Source: Terrisporobacter glycolicus ATCC 14880 = DSM 1288 (GTDB lineage Bacteria > Bacillota > Clostridia > Peptostreptococcales > Peptostreptococcaceae). Taken from it: 64,000 bases of DNA. Below are positions 31,353 through 50,317 of this stretch, piece after piece (position 1 is the stretch's first letter; every line of letters begins with the position of its first letter). The notes under the pieces are model-generated. The model saw nothing but the letters and a program-made list of their open reading frames with translations, was not told the origin of the DNA and did not search any database. Location of the stretch: assembly GCF_036812735.1 (NCBI RefSeq), contig NZ_CP117523.1, positions 3,906,001-3,970,000 on the forward strand, given 5' to 3'. The translations under genes and the position numbers were made by a program.

Positions 31353-32858
<1,506 letters not shown>

Positions 32859-32983
32859 AAAAGTTGTCCATCGCTCAGACTAATCATTATCTGAATATCT
32901 GGCTTGGTTTGTTTGTTGTTTCAGTTTAATTCTTAAAGAATTAATTTATTGTTAACCTACTGTTTAATTTTCAAAGTTCTTTG

Positions 32984-33059
32984 TGGTGCCCAGAGGCGGA
33001 ATCGAACCACCGACACGGGGATTTTCAGTCCCCTGCTCTACCGACTGAGCTATCTGGGC
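32984..33059 (-). tRNA. tRNA-Phe(GAA)
   Basis: Anticodon GAA, encoded CCA. Last tRNA of the 18-gene cluster; its CCA end touches the 16S processing stem of rrn1. Confidence 0.95.
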
Positions 33060-33062
33060 AAA

Positions 33063-33139
<77 letters not shown>

Positions 33140-33145
33140 TAATTT

Positions 33146-33222
33146 TGGTCGAGGTGAAGGGACTCGAACCCCCGGCCCCATGGTCCCAAACCAAGTGCGC
33201 TACCAAACTGCGCTACACCTCG
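33146..33222 (-). tRNA. tRNA-Pro(TGG), copy 1
   Basis: Anticodon TGG, encoded CCA. The anticodon stem reads CTTGG/CCATG, leaving a U28-U42 mismatch that is shared with copy 2. Confidence 0.94.
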
Positions 33223-33258
33223 AAGTATAAATTAGTAAAATACTGTTTTAAATTTTTC

Positions 33259-33334
33259 TGGCAGGGGTGGAGGGACTCGAACCCCCGGCGCACGGTTTTG
33301 GAGACCGACGCTCTACCAACTGAGCTACACCCCT
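33259..33334 (-). tRNA. tRNA-Trp(CCA)
   Basis: Anticodon CCA with acceptor AGGGGTG/CACCCCT, G discriminator and encoded CCA. Confidence 0.95.
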
Positions 33335-33344
33335 ATATTAAATA

Positions 33345-33421
33345 TGGTGGACCATCAGGGACTCGAACCCCAGACCTACCGGTTATGAGCCGGGCGCTCT
33401 AACCAACTGAGCTAATGGTCC
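33345..33421 (-). tRNA. tRNA-Met(CAT), elongator type (or TilS-modified tRNA-Ile2)
   Basis: Anticodon CAT with a fully paired acceptor (GGACCAT), so not the initiator. Sequence alone leaves elongator Met versus lysidine-modified Ile(CAU) open; tilS is in this window, so an Ile2 gene must exist somewhere. Confidence 0.85.
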
Positions 33422-33430
33422 ATATTATTC

Positions 33431-33507
33431 TGGTCGAGGTGAAGGGACTCGAACCCCCGGCCCCATGGTCCCAAACCAAGTGCGCTACCAAACTGCGCTA
33501 CACCTCG
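33431..33507 (-). tRNA. tRNA-Pro(TGG), copy 2
   Basis: Same sequence as copy 1 at 33146-33222, including the anticodon-stem mismatch; separated from it by tRNA-Met and tRNA-Trp. Confidence 0.94.
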
Positions 33508-33514
33508 TAAAAAC

Positions 33515-33607
33515 TGGCGGAGAAGGAGGGATTCGAACCCTCGCACCGGTTTAATCCAGCCTAATCCCTTAGCAGGGGATCCTCTTGAGCCACTTGAGTA
33601 CTTCTCC
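33515..33607 (-). tRNA. tRNA-Ser(GCT)
   Basis: Class II tRNA with long variable arm, anticodon GCT, encoded CCA. Confidence 0.94.
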
Positions 33608-33613
33608 ATATTT

Positions 33614-33702
<89 letters not shown>

Positions 33703-33711
33703 AATTTTTAA

Positions 33712-33788
33712 TGGTGACCCATCGGAGATTCGAACTCCGGACACCTTGATTAAAAGTCAAGTGCTCTACCGACTGAGCTAATGAGTCA
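33712..33788 (-). tRNA. tRNA-Lys(TTT)
   Basis: Anticodon TTT, acceptor beginning with an unusual U1-A72 pair (TGACTCA), encoded CCA. Confidence 0.94.
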
Positions 33789-33796
33789 TATTTGTA

Positions 33797-33872
33797 TGGC
33801 TGGGGATGCAGGACTCGAACCTACGCATGCATGAGTCAAAGTCATGTGCCTTACCGACTTGGCTAATCCCCA
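33797..33872 (-). tRNA. tRNA-Gln(TTG)
   Basis: Anticodon TTG with the U1-A72 acceptor pair typical of glutamine tRNAs; encoded CCA. Confidence 0.95.
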
Positions 33873-33877
33873 GTATA

Positions 33878-33954
<77 letters not shown>

Positions 33955-33964
33955 ATATTTAAAA

Positions 33965-34038
33965 TGGAGCGGGTGAAGGGGATCGAACCCTCACAGCCGG
34001 CTTGGAAGGCCGGAACTCTACCATTGAGCTACACCCGC
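33965..34038 (-). tRNA. tRNA-Gly(TCC), second copy
   Basis: Anticodon TCC, encoded CCA; identical to 27407-27480. Confidence 0.95.
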
Positions 34039-34049
34039 ATAAACTTCTT

Positions 34050-34134
34050 TGGTGGAGGATGGTGGATTCGAACCACCGAAAGCATCGCTAACAGATTTAC
34101 AGTCTGCCCCCTTTGGCCGCTCGGGAAATCCTCC
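34050..34134 (-). tRNA. tRNA-Tyr(GTA)
   Basis: Class II tRNA with long variable arm, anticodon GTA, encoded CCA. Confidence 0.95.
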
Positions 34135-34143
34135 TAAGAATTT

Positions 34144-34218
34144 TGGAGCTGGTGATAGGAATCGAACCTACAACCTGCTGATTACAAGTCAGCTGCTCTA
34201 CCGTTGAGCCACACCAGC
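34144..34218 (-). tRNA. tRNA-Thr(TGT)
   Basis: Anticodon TGT, acceptor GCTGGTG/CACCAGC, encoded CCA. Confidence 0.95.
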
Positions 34219-34235
34219 ATAGTGTTAAATATTTA

Positions 34236-34312
34236 TGGCGACCTGGAAGGGGTTCGAACCCTCGACCTCCAGCGTGACAGGCTGGCATTCTAACCAACTG
34301 AACTACCAGGCC
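34236..34312 (-). tRNA. tRNA-Asp(GTC)
   Basis: Anticodon GTC, acceptor GGCCTGG, G discriminator, encoded CCA. Confidence 0.95.
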
Positions 34313-34329
34313 GCATTTATATGTTTTAA

Positions 34330-34405
34330 TGGTGGGACCAACAGGGCTCGAACCTGTGACCCCCTGCTTGTAAGGCAGGTGCTCTCCCAGCTGAGCTATG
34401 GTCCC
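34330..34405 (-). tRNA. tRNA-Val(TAC), second copy
   Basis: Anticodon TAC, encoded CCA; identical to 27317-27392. Confidence 0.95.
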
Positions 34406-34409
34406 ATAA

Positions 34410-34484
34410 TGGTGACTCATAGGGGAATCGAACCCCTGTTACCGCCGTGAAAGGGCGGTGTCTTGACCGCTTGACCAATGAGCC
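34410..34484 (-). tRNA. tRNA-Glu(TTC), second copy
   Basis: Anticodon TTC, encoded CCA; identical to 27482-27556. Confidence 0.95.
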
Positions 34485-34507
34485 ATGTTATTTTAAATTT
34501 TGTTTTT

Positions 34508-34582
34508 TGGCTCCAAGGGAGGGACTCGAACCCTCAGCCTATCGGTTAACAGCCGAGTGCTCCACCGTTGAGCTACCTTGGA
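34508..34582 (-). tRNA. tRNA-Asn(GTT), second copy
   Basis: Anticodon GTT, encoded CCA. First tRNA after 5S of rrn2, mirroring the arrangement after rrn1. Confidence 0.95.
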
Positions 34583-34588
34583 ATATTA

Positions 34589-34705
<117 letters not shown>

Positions 34706-34734
34706 AATTTTAAATGTTTCGTTAGACAAGTATT

Positions 34735-34763
34735 ATATTAACATTTGTATATATAATTGTCAA
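34735..34763 (-). promoter_or_regulatory. Sigma-A promoter inside the rrn2 23S-5S spacer
   Basis: TTGACA (34763-34758), exactly 17 bp, TAATAT (34740-34735), then ATACTTGTC, the same initiation context as the rrn2 and rrn3 promoters upstream of 16S. It would drive 5S, the 18 tRNAs and rrn1 independently of rrn2 16S-23S. Confidence 0.75.
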
Positions 34764-34910
34764 CTTTTTGTTACACTTTTTTGAAAATTTTTAATACTTT
34801 CAAAACTGCTAACATTTAATGTTTTCATTAACTATTTTTAGCAACTGAAACCTTCCTTATAATTATATAATCAAAGATTTAGTTGGCGATATTAACCTTT
34901 AGGTTTATTT

Positions 34911-37809
<2,899 letters not shown>

Positions 37810-37952
37810 AGTTATTAAATTTGATATTTTTAAAAGTTATCTTCTTTATATGATATATTTTTTAAGAAGTTTATCTTCTTCTTTTATAATGTCATATCAC
37901 TAAATGTTATGCAGTTTTCAAAGTACTAAAGCACTTATTAAATAAGTACTAA

Positions 37953-38028
37953 TGGTGGAGATGAGGAGGATCGAACTCCTGACCCCTTGCGTGCAAGGCA
38001 AGTGCTCTCCCAGCTGAGCTACACCCCC
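37953..38028 (-). tRNA. tRNA-Ala(TGC) in the 16S-23S spacer of rrn2
   Basis: Anticodon TGC, encoded CCA; spacer identical to rrn1 and rrn3 as far as I can read. Confidence 0.95.
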
Positions 38029-38101
38029 ATGTCGATTTTTTTCAACATATCTTGAGTTTTCATAAAGAACCCTCAAAATTAAACAGTAGGTTAATTCTCC
38101 C

Positions 38102-39607
<1,506 letters not shown>

Positions 39608-39747
39608 AAAAGTTGTCCATTGCTCAGACTAATCATTATCTGAATATCTGGCTTGGTTTGTTCGTTGTTTCAGTTTAATTCTTTAAAGAATTAATTTATT
39701 GTTAACCTACTGTTTAATTTTCAAAGTTCTTTCATTTTAACTTCTTA

Positions 39748-39930
39748 AGTTTATCAAAGTTAATTTCTTTTGTCAACACTTTTATTTTATTGATTTGTTA
39801 TCTTTTTGACAAGTATTACTTTATCATTTAAAGATGTTTTTTGTCAATAACTTTTTTAAAAGTTTTGTTGTTTCTTTGCCCTCGTCTTAAGGACAAGTAT
39901 AACTATACCAGGTTTAATTTTCATCGTCAA
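39748..39930 (-). promoter_or_regulatory. Three tandem sigma-A promoters of rrn2
   Basis: P1 is TTGACG-17-TATAGT (39930-39902). P2 is TTGACA-18-TAAAGT (39847-39818). P3 is TTGACA-17-TAAACT (39776-39748). P1 and P2 are each followed by ATACTTGTC. Immediately after P1 the transcript would carry a short hairpin, TTGTCC...GGGCAA, matched by a compensated version at rrn3. Confidence 0.85.
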
Positions 39931-40094
39931 CACTTTTTTTAATATTTTTTTTGATTAATTTTAACATGTATTTTTATCCACATTTCCACATTTTTATATG
40001 CATTTAAATTTCAAACTTTAAAACAAGTCCATCATATTTTATCCACATATATACTATAATTATTCACATATTTTCATTTATATATTTTTAAAAC
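39931..40094. other. Intergenic region between rrn2 promoters and nrdG, with two perfect DnaA boxes
   Basis: AT-rich gap with no gene. TTATCCACA occurs at 39976-39984 and again at 40039-40047, in the same orientation and 63 bp apart (about six helical turns). Binding of DnaA here is inference. Confidence 0.45.
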
Positions 40095-40133
40095 AAAATT
40101 TAGGAAGACAATAAATCATATCATCTTCCTAAA
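40095..40133 (-). terminator. Terminator after nrdG
   Basis: A 9-bp stem (TTAGGAAGA with TCTTCCTAA) with a 15-base loop, followed by ATTTTG on the minus strand, four bases after the nrdG stop. Confidence 0.65.
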
Positions 40134-40136
40134 AAA

Positions 40137-40676
40137 CTATTTTACCATATGCAGACTTTTCTCTACATATTCATCTTTTAATATCACTTCATTTGCTTCC
40201 AAGCTACTTTTAACATCGATTATCCTTTGATTTGATGATCCTCTAAATTTTAATCCTATGTCTTTTTTTTCATATACAAATTTTCCATCTATTAATACGT
40301 CTATATATTGTAATAAAGTTTTGTTCTGCATATATAAAGGATTCTCTTTGTTTATTAAGTATTCAAATTCAAAACCAGTATAACACCACACATCTAAATT
40401 CTCTAACTGTGCTAATTTTGCAATTAATGATAATGCCTTTGGTTGTAGAAACGGTTCTCCACCTGATAAGGTTATTCCCCTATGCAATTTAAGTTTTTTT
40501 ACTTCATCTATAACATAATCTGTGTCAACAATAATTCCACCTTCTAATTTATGCGTTTGAGGGTTATGGCATTTATAACAATTATGTATGCAACCTTGCG
40601 TCCAGACAACCATTCTAAGTCCAGGTCCATCTACAATACTATCATACGTCAACTCTGAGGCCAATCTTAATTTCAT
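40137..40676 (-). CDS. nrdG: Anaerobic ribonucleotide reductase activating protein
   Basis: Radical SAM activase that installs the glycyl radical on NrdD. The cluster-binding CxxxCxxC motif is C29, C33 and C36 (QGCIHNCYKCHNPQ), preceded by DGPGLRMVVWTQG. ITLSGGEPFLQ is the SAM-binding GGE motif. 179 residues. It lies 22 bases after nrdD and shares its promoter region, which carries NrdR-like boxes. Confidence 0.97.
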   Translation of the reverse strand: MKLRLASELTYDSIVDGPGLRMVVWTQGCIHNCYKCHNPQTHKLEGGIIVDTDYVIDEVKKLKLHRGITLSGGEPFLQPKALSLIAKLAQLENLDVWCYTGFEFEYLINKENPLYMQNKTLLQYIDVLIDGKFVYEKKDIGLKFRGSSNQRIIDVKSSLEANEVILKDEYVEKSLHMVK

Positions 40677-40698
40677 TTAACCACTACCTTTAATATTT

Positions 40699-43050
40699 TT
40701 ATTTATGTTTAACTCTATCTCTAACTTCTGCCTTTTTTGCATCATTAAATCTATCTACAGTTCCTACTAAATATCCTGTTATTCTTCTTATTCTCTCAAA
40801 TTTTATATCACCATCTTTTTCATTTCTTCCACACTTTGGACATATAAATCCTTCTATGACTCCAGAATAACCACATATAGGATCTCTATCTACTGGATGG
40901 TTTACGCTACCATATCCTATTCCAGATTCTTTCATCGCTCTTATTATTGTTTCAAAAGCCTCTAAATTATTTGATGTATCTCCATCTAGTTCCACATATG
41001 TAATATGCCCTCCATTTGTTAAGGAATGATAAGGTGCTTCTTTTTTTATCTTATCATATGCATTTATGTTGTAGTAAACAGGTACATGGAATGAATTTGT
41101 ATAATATTCTTTATCTGTTATCCCTTTTATTTCACCGTATATATTCTTATCTATGTCTGTAAATCTACCTGATAATCCTTCTGCCGGTGTTGCTATTAAA
41201 GAAAAGTTTAATTTATACTTGTCAGTGGCTTCATCCATTCTTTTACGCATATGTGATATTATTTTCAATCCTAACTCTTGGGCCTCTTCACTTTCCCCAT
41301 GATGTTTTCCTATTAACGCTATTAAACACTCAGCTAAACCAATAAAGCCAAGTGTCAGAGTTCCTTGTTTAATTACTTCGTCTAATTTGTCATCATAGTT
41401 TAATTTGTCTGAATCTCTCCATATACCTTGACCCATCAAGAAAGGAAAATTCTTAACTTTTTTATTTCCTTGTATCTCCATTCTTTCTAATAATTCATCT
41501 ATTACTAATGCTATTTTATTATCTAGATCCTTAAAGAAACCATCTAAATCAGTTTTATCATTTTTTATTATTCCGTGTTCTATACCAAGTCTAGGTAAGT
41601 TTATAGTTGTAAAAGATAAATTACCTCTACCGCTAACTTCATTTTTCCCACACACATTGCTCATTACTCTCGTTCTGCATCCCATATAAGTTGCTTCTGT
41701 TTCTGGATTATTAGGTTCATAGTACTCTATATTAAATGGTGCATCTAAGAAACTAAAATTAGGAAACAATCTTTTTGCTGATACCCTACAGGATAATTTA
41801 AATAAATCATAGTTAGGATCACTTTCATTTAAGTTAATACCTTCTTTTACCTTAAATATAAGTATAGGGAATATAGCTGTTTCACCATTTCCTAAACCTT
41901 TTTCCATTGATAATAATAGATTTTTACTTACCATTCTACCTTCTAACGATATATCTGTCCCAAAATTTATACTTGAAAAAGGTACTTGAGCTCCTGCTCT
42001 AGAGTGCATTGTATTTAGATTATGTATAAAACCTTCCATAGATTGATATGTCTGTTTGTCTGTTTCTTTATATGCCTCTTTATATGCGAATTCTTGGATT
42101 CTAATTGCTGTATTTAAATCAATATTAAACTCTTCAATTAACTTTTCTCTTTCCAAGAATTTATATTTATCATCTTGTTTCAATCCAACTTTTAATTTTG
42201 TTTCATATTCTGTAGAGTATACTATCTCTCTTAATTTTTCAACGTCACTTTTATTTACTAATAATTCCATACCTTTTAGCAAATTATCTATATATAATTT
42301 TTTAAAAGTCTTATATACACCTTTGGACATGTCATAATCAAAAAATGGTATACTTTGACCTCCATGTTGATCATTTTGATCACTCTGAATCGCAATTGCT
42401 GCTAAAGCACCATAACTCATAATACTGTTTGGCTCTCTTAGAAAACCATGACCTGTTGAAAATCCATTTTTAAAAAGTTTATCTAGCTTAATTTGACAAC
42501 ATGTTAATGTTCCCATATTAAGAAAGTCCATATCATGTATGTGTATATCTCCGCTATCATGAGCATTAACGTGTTCAGGCTTTAATACAAAAGTTTTGCA
42601 AAATTCTTTTGAAACTGCACTTCCATACTGCAGCATTGTTCCCATCGCAGTATTTCCATCAATATTAGCATTTTCCCTTTTTATATTAGCATCACTAGCA
42701 TCTTCAAATGTTATTTGACTTATCGACTTCATAAGTCTTGTACGAGAGTTTCTGATTCTACTTCTTTCATTTCTATATGTAATGTACTTCTCACTAGTTC
42801 TAGCATGACCATCTTCTATCAAAACTTTTACTACAATATTTTGTATATCTTCAACTCCTGGAATTGTGTCATTAAACTTAGAGTTTAGTATCTTTATTAC
42901 ATTTTGACTTAAATCTTCGGACATTTCATAACTAGGTACTATTCCCTCTTCTTTTGCAACTTCACTAGCTGCTTTAAATATGGCTCTCGTTATTCTATCT
43001 TCATTAAGTTTTACGATTCTTCCATCCCTTTTTCTAATATATTCTAACAT
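40699..43050 (-). CDS. nrdD: Anaerobic (class III) ribonucleoside-triphosphate reductase
   Basis: Reduces NTPs to dNTPs under anoxia with a glycyl radical and formate. The N-terminal ATP-cone (IRKRDGRIVKLNEDRITRAI, residues 4 onward) is the allosteric domain. Mid-protein HDSGDIHIHDMDFLNMGTLTCCQ fits the active-site barrel. Near the C-terminus CGYSGVIEGFICPKCG supplies zinc-site cysteines, and RRITGYLVG carries the radical glycine at G759. 783 residues. The start has GGAGG upstream. Confidence 0.98.
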   Translation of the reverse strand: MLEYIRKRDGRIVKLNEDRITRAIFKAASEVAKEEGIVPSYEMSEDLSQNVIKILNSKFNDTIPGVEDIQNIVVKVLIEDGHARTSEKYITYRNERSRIRNSRTRLMKSISQITFEDASDANIKRENANIDGNTAMGTMLQYGSAVSKEFCKTFVLKPEHVNAHDSGDIHIHDMDFLNMGTLTCCQIKLDKLFKNGFSTGHGFLREPNSIMSYGALAAIAIQSDQNDQHGGQSIPFFDYDMSKGVYKTFKKLYIDNLLKGMELLVNKSDVEKLREIVYSTEYETKLKVGLKQDDKYKFLEREKLIEEFNIDLNTAIRIQEFAYKEAYKETDKQTYQSMEGFIHNLNTMHSRAGAQVPFSSINFGTDISLEGRMVSKNLLLSMEKGLGNGETAIFPILIFKVKEGINLNESDPNYDLFKLSCRVSAKRLFPNFSFLDAPFNIEYYEPNNPETEATYMGCRTRVMSNVCGKNEVSGRGNLSFTTINLPRLGIEHGIIKNDKTDLDGFFKDLDNKIALVIDELLERMEIQGNKKVKNFPFLMGQGIWRDSDKLNYDDKLDEVIKQGTLTLGFIGLAECLIALIGKHHGESEEAQELGLKIISHMRKRMDEATDKYKLNFSLIATPAEGLSGRFTDIDKNIYGEIKGITDKEYYTNSFHVPVYYNINAYDKIKKEAPYHSLTNGGHITYVELDGDTSNNLEAFETIIRAMKESGIGYGSVNHPVDRDPICGYSGVIEGFICPKCGRNEKDGDIKFERIRRITGYLVGTVDRFNDAKKAEVRDRVKHK

Positions 43051-43067
43051 TAAAAAACCCTCCTAAT

Positions 43068-43115
43068 TACTATATATTGTATAACATCAATAGTTTAACC
43101 ACTATATATGGTATA
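43068..43115 (-). promoter_or_regulatory. Tandem NrdR-box-like operators upstream of nrdDG
   Basis: ACTATATATTGTA (43069-43081) and ACTATATATGGTA (43101-43113) match the NrdR-box core ACWATATATWGT and start 32 bp apart, the usual spacing of about three helical turns. They lie 19-63 bases before the nrdD start, so an ATP/dATP-sensing NrdR repressor probably controls the operon. Confidence 0.75.
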
Positions 43116-43267
43116 TATCCACTATTTATAATAGAATAACACTTATCAAAAGGCTTTGTCTATAAAGTACTTAAAATGTTTTTTGTCAACAAAGTTATTA
43201 GTTTTTATGAAATTTTTGCCTTTTTATTGTATTATAGATAATATACTTATTTTAAGGGGGTAAAAAA

Positions 43268-44452
43268 ATGTTATCTAATCGACTTAGTATTATCTCACCT
43301 TCTTGCACTATAGGAATTAGTTCAAAGGTAAAAAAAATGAGAGAAACAGGTAAAAATGTTATAAGTTTAAGCATAGGCGAACCAGATTTTAACGTTCCTA
43401 AAAAAGCTCTTGAATGCGGGGTTAAATCTTTAAATGAAAATTGCACAAAGTATGATTTAGTTCCTGGGTTAACTATACTTAGGAATGAAATTTGTAAAAA
43501 GTTGTTAGATGAAAATAACTGTTGTTATTCTTCAGATGAAATAGTTCTATCTAGTGGTGCAAAAAATGCTATAACAAATGCTTTATTAGTAGTTACTGAT
43601 CCAGGAGATGAAGTTTTAATACCAAAACCATACTGGGTAAGTTATTCTGAAATGACTAAACTCGTTAATGCAGTTCCTGTACCAATTGAAACAAATAAGT
43701 CAAATGACTTTAAATTAACAGCAGGTTTATTAGAAAAATATATAACTGATAAAACTAAAATGCTTTTATTAAACAACCCTTCCAATCCAACAGGAAGTGT
43801 TTATACAAAAGAAGAGTTGTTAGAAATAGTAAATGTATGTTTAGATAAAAATATTTATATATTATCTGACGAAATTTACGAAAGAATTTGTTATAATGAT
43901 AAATTTGTATCTGTTGCATCATTGGGAGAAGAAGTAAAAAATATTACTATTACTGTTAATGGATTCGCGAAATCATCAGCAATGACTGGACTTCGATTAG
44001 GGTATACTGCATCAAATAAAGAAATAGCTAAAGGAATTAGTTCAATACAAGGTCACTTAGTTTCTCATCCATCTTTAACAGCACAGTACATAGGATACGG
44101 AGCATTAAAGTATTGTAAAGATGATATAGATAATATGGTAAATACATACAGAGCTAGAAGAGATTTAATTACAGCTAAATTAAATACTCTTAAGTATGTA
44201 GACTATATTTATCCAAATGGTGCATTCTATGTATTTATAGATTTGTCGCAAGTTGCTAAAAAATATAAATATAATGAAAGTTTTTCTATTGAGTTTTGCG
44301 ATGAATTCCTATCTAAATACAATGTAGCTATAGTTCCTGGAAAAGCTTTTGGAATCGATGAATATGTGCGTATATCTTATGCCTGCTCAGAAGATGAATT
44401 TTTAGAGGGATTAAATAGATTAGAAAATTTCATTTTAGAAATAATGAATTAA
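43268..44452 (+). CDS. Class I pyridoxal-phosphate aminotransferase (aspartate aminotransferase-like)
   Basis: Transfers an amino group between an amino acid and a 2-oxoacid in the cytosol. SLSIGEPDFNVPKKALECG is the N-terminal substrate segment and LSSGAKNAITNAL the cofactor phosphate region. LLLNNPSNPTGSVYTKEEL and LSDEIYERICYN surround the PLP site. The PLP lysine is in NGFAKSSAMTGLRLGY. 394 residues. It is divergent from nrdD and one of two plus-strand protein genes. Aspartate is the likeliest substrate from the family, but subgroup I-gamma enzymes vary, so I give no symbol. Confidence 0.93.
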   Translation: MLSNRLSIISPSCTIGISSKVKKMRETGKNVISLSIGEPDFNVPKKALECGVKSLNENCTKYDLVPGLTILRNEICKKLLDENNCCYSSDEIVLSSGAKNAITNALLVVTDPGDEVLIPKPYWVSYSEMTKLVNAVPVPIETNKSNDFKLTAGLLEKYITDKTKMLLLNNPSNPTGSVYTKEELLEIVNVCLDKNIYILSDEIYERICYNDKFVSVASLGEEVKNITITVNGFAKSSAMTGLRLGYTASNKEIAKGISSIQGHLVSHPSLTAQYIGYGALKYCKDDIDNMVNTYRARRDLITAKLNTLKYVDYIYPNGAFYVFIDLSQVAKKYKYNESFSIEFCDEFLSKYNVAIVPGKAFGIDEYVRISYACSEDEFLEGLNRLENFILEIMN

Positions 44453-44473
44453 AGTTCTATAAAATATACGAAA

Positions 44474-44528
44474 AAGCCATGTAAAAATTATTTTACATGG
44501 CTTCTTTAGTTAGGTTTTTACATGGCTT
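44474..44528. terminator. Bidirectional terminator between the aminotransferase gene and rrn3, with a duplicated arm
   Basis: AAGCCATGTAAAA (44474-44486) pairs perfectly with TTTTACATGGCTT at 44491-44503. The right arm is repeated exactly at 44516-44528. On the minus strand the first hairpin ends rrn3 and is followed by TTTTTCG; on the plus strand it ends the aminotransferase gene with a weaker TTCTTTA tract. Confidence 0.8.
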
Positions 44529-44550
44529 GTATTTGTAAATAAAAAAATTA

Positions 44551-44667
<117 letters not shown>

Positions 44668-44879
44668 AAAATTCATTACACTCATATCGCCAACGATATT
44701 TCTTTGCTAACGCTTCAGAAAAATCCGTTGCTCAAAATGTTTTTAAGTATTAACTTTTGTTAGTACTTTCAAAACTGCTAACATTTAATGTTTTCATTAA
44801 CTATTTTTAGCAACTGAAATCTTCCTTATAATTATATAATCAAAGATTTAGTTGGCGATATAAACCTTTAGGTTTATTT

Positions 44880-47778
<2,899 letters not shown>

Positions 47779-47921
47779 AGTTATTAAATTTGATATTTTT
47801 AAAAGTTATCTTCTTTATATGATATATTTTTTAAGAAGTTTATCTTCTTCTTTTATAATGTCATATCACTAAATGTTATGCAGTTTTCAAAGTACTAAAG
47901 CACTTATTAAATAAGTACTAA

Positions 47922-47997
47922 TGGTGGAGATGAGGAGGATCGAACTCCTGACCCCTTGCGTGCAAGGCAAGTGCTCTCCCAGCTGAGCTACACCCCC
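47922..47997 (-). tRNA. tRNA-Ala(TGC) in the 16S-23S spacer of rrn3
   Basis: Anticodon TGC, encoded CCA; third copy of the spacer tRNA. Confidence 0.95.
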
Positions 47998-48070
47998 ATG
48001 TCGATTTTTTTCAACATATCTTGAGTTTTCATAAAGAACCCTCAAAATTAAACAGTAGGTTAATTCTCCC

Positions 48071-49576
<1,506 letters not shown>

Positions 49577-49718
49577 AAAAGTTGTCCATCGCTCAGACTA
49601 ATCATTATCTGAATATCTGGCTTGGTTTGTTTATTGTTTCAGTTTAATTCTTAAAGAATTAATTTATTGTTAACCTACTGTTTAATTTTCAAAGTTCTTT
49701 GCTTGTTTCAGCTTCTTT

Positions 49719-49832
49719 ATTTTACCAAAGCTGTTTTTCTTTGTCAACTACTTTTTTAAGAAGTTTTTGTTGACGTTTTGTCCCTGTCTCAAGGACAAGT
49801 AATACTATATCATTTATAATTCAGTAGGTCAA
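49719..49832 (-). promoter_or_regulatory. Two tandem sigma-A promoters of rrn3
   Basis: P1 is TTGACC-17-TATAGT (49832-49804) followed by ATTACTTGTCC. P2 is TTGACA-17-TAAAAT (49747-49719). After P1 the transcript begins with a hairpin whose ends are TTGTCC and GGACAA. Confidence 0.85.
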
Positions 49833-49843
49833 CACTTTTTTAT

Positions 49844-50029
49844 TTATTTTGCTATTTTATTTTTATAATTATATGTAACATTTACAGTAGATGGCTTTCT
49901 GTTATTCTTTTTATTATTACAACTTACTTTATTAAATACTCTTAATGTGTCCTCACATAAAAAAATCATAACCTGTAATAATAAAAAGCATATACTTATA
50001 AGACATATCCATGACATAATTTGGTTCAT
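49844..50029 (-). CDS. Possible small membrane protein upstream of rrn3
   Basis: A 61-residue open frame starting MNQIMSWICLISICFLLLQV. One hydrophobic helix at about residues 5-25 is followed by a short polar, basic, asparagine-rich tail. AAGGGG lies at workable spacing before this ATG; an ATG six bases upstream is too close to it. The end of the frame runs close to rrn3 promoter P1 without overlapping it. I know no homologue. It may be a chance frame in AT-rich DNA. Confidence 0.35.
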   Translation of the reverse strand: MNQIMSWICLISICFLLLQVMIFLCEDTLRVFNKVSCNNKKNNRKPSTVNVTYNYKNKIAK

Positions 50030-50255
50030 TTTCATTGCCCCTTCCGTATAACATTAATTTTTATATTCATTTCTAAGTATTTATTCCTTTTTCCTTTAAT
50101 AATTTTTCTTTCATTATTCTCATAATAAAATATCATTTTTTCTTTTTTATCATTTTAAATTAGGTAACAACATTTTTTGTTCATATTTTTTATATTTTAC
50201 TGTTGATATGTTAATTAATTTTTGTAATAAAAACAGTTCTACTTTATGTAGATGT
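50030..50255. other. AT-rich intergenic sequence between the small frame and lysS; nothing recognised
   Basis: About 225 bases upstream of the small frame, largely A/T runs. Together with 49577-50029 it forms a 740-base stretch between 16S of rrn3 and lysS holding only the rrn3 promoters, the doubtful small gene and the lysS terminator. Confidence 0.5.
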
Positions 50256-50307
50256 AGAAAAAAACTCGTGCCTATATAACTATAAAAGTTATTAAACACG
50301 AGCTTTT
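50256..50307 (-). terminator. Rho-independent terminator after lysS
   Basis: GCTCGTG and CACGAG arms with an additional inner AT-rich helix, followed by seven uridines on the minus strand; begins 11 bases past the lysS stop. Confidence 0.85.
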
Positions 50308-50317
50308 TATATTAAGA

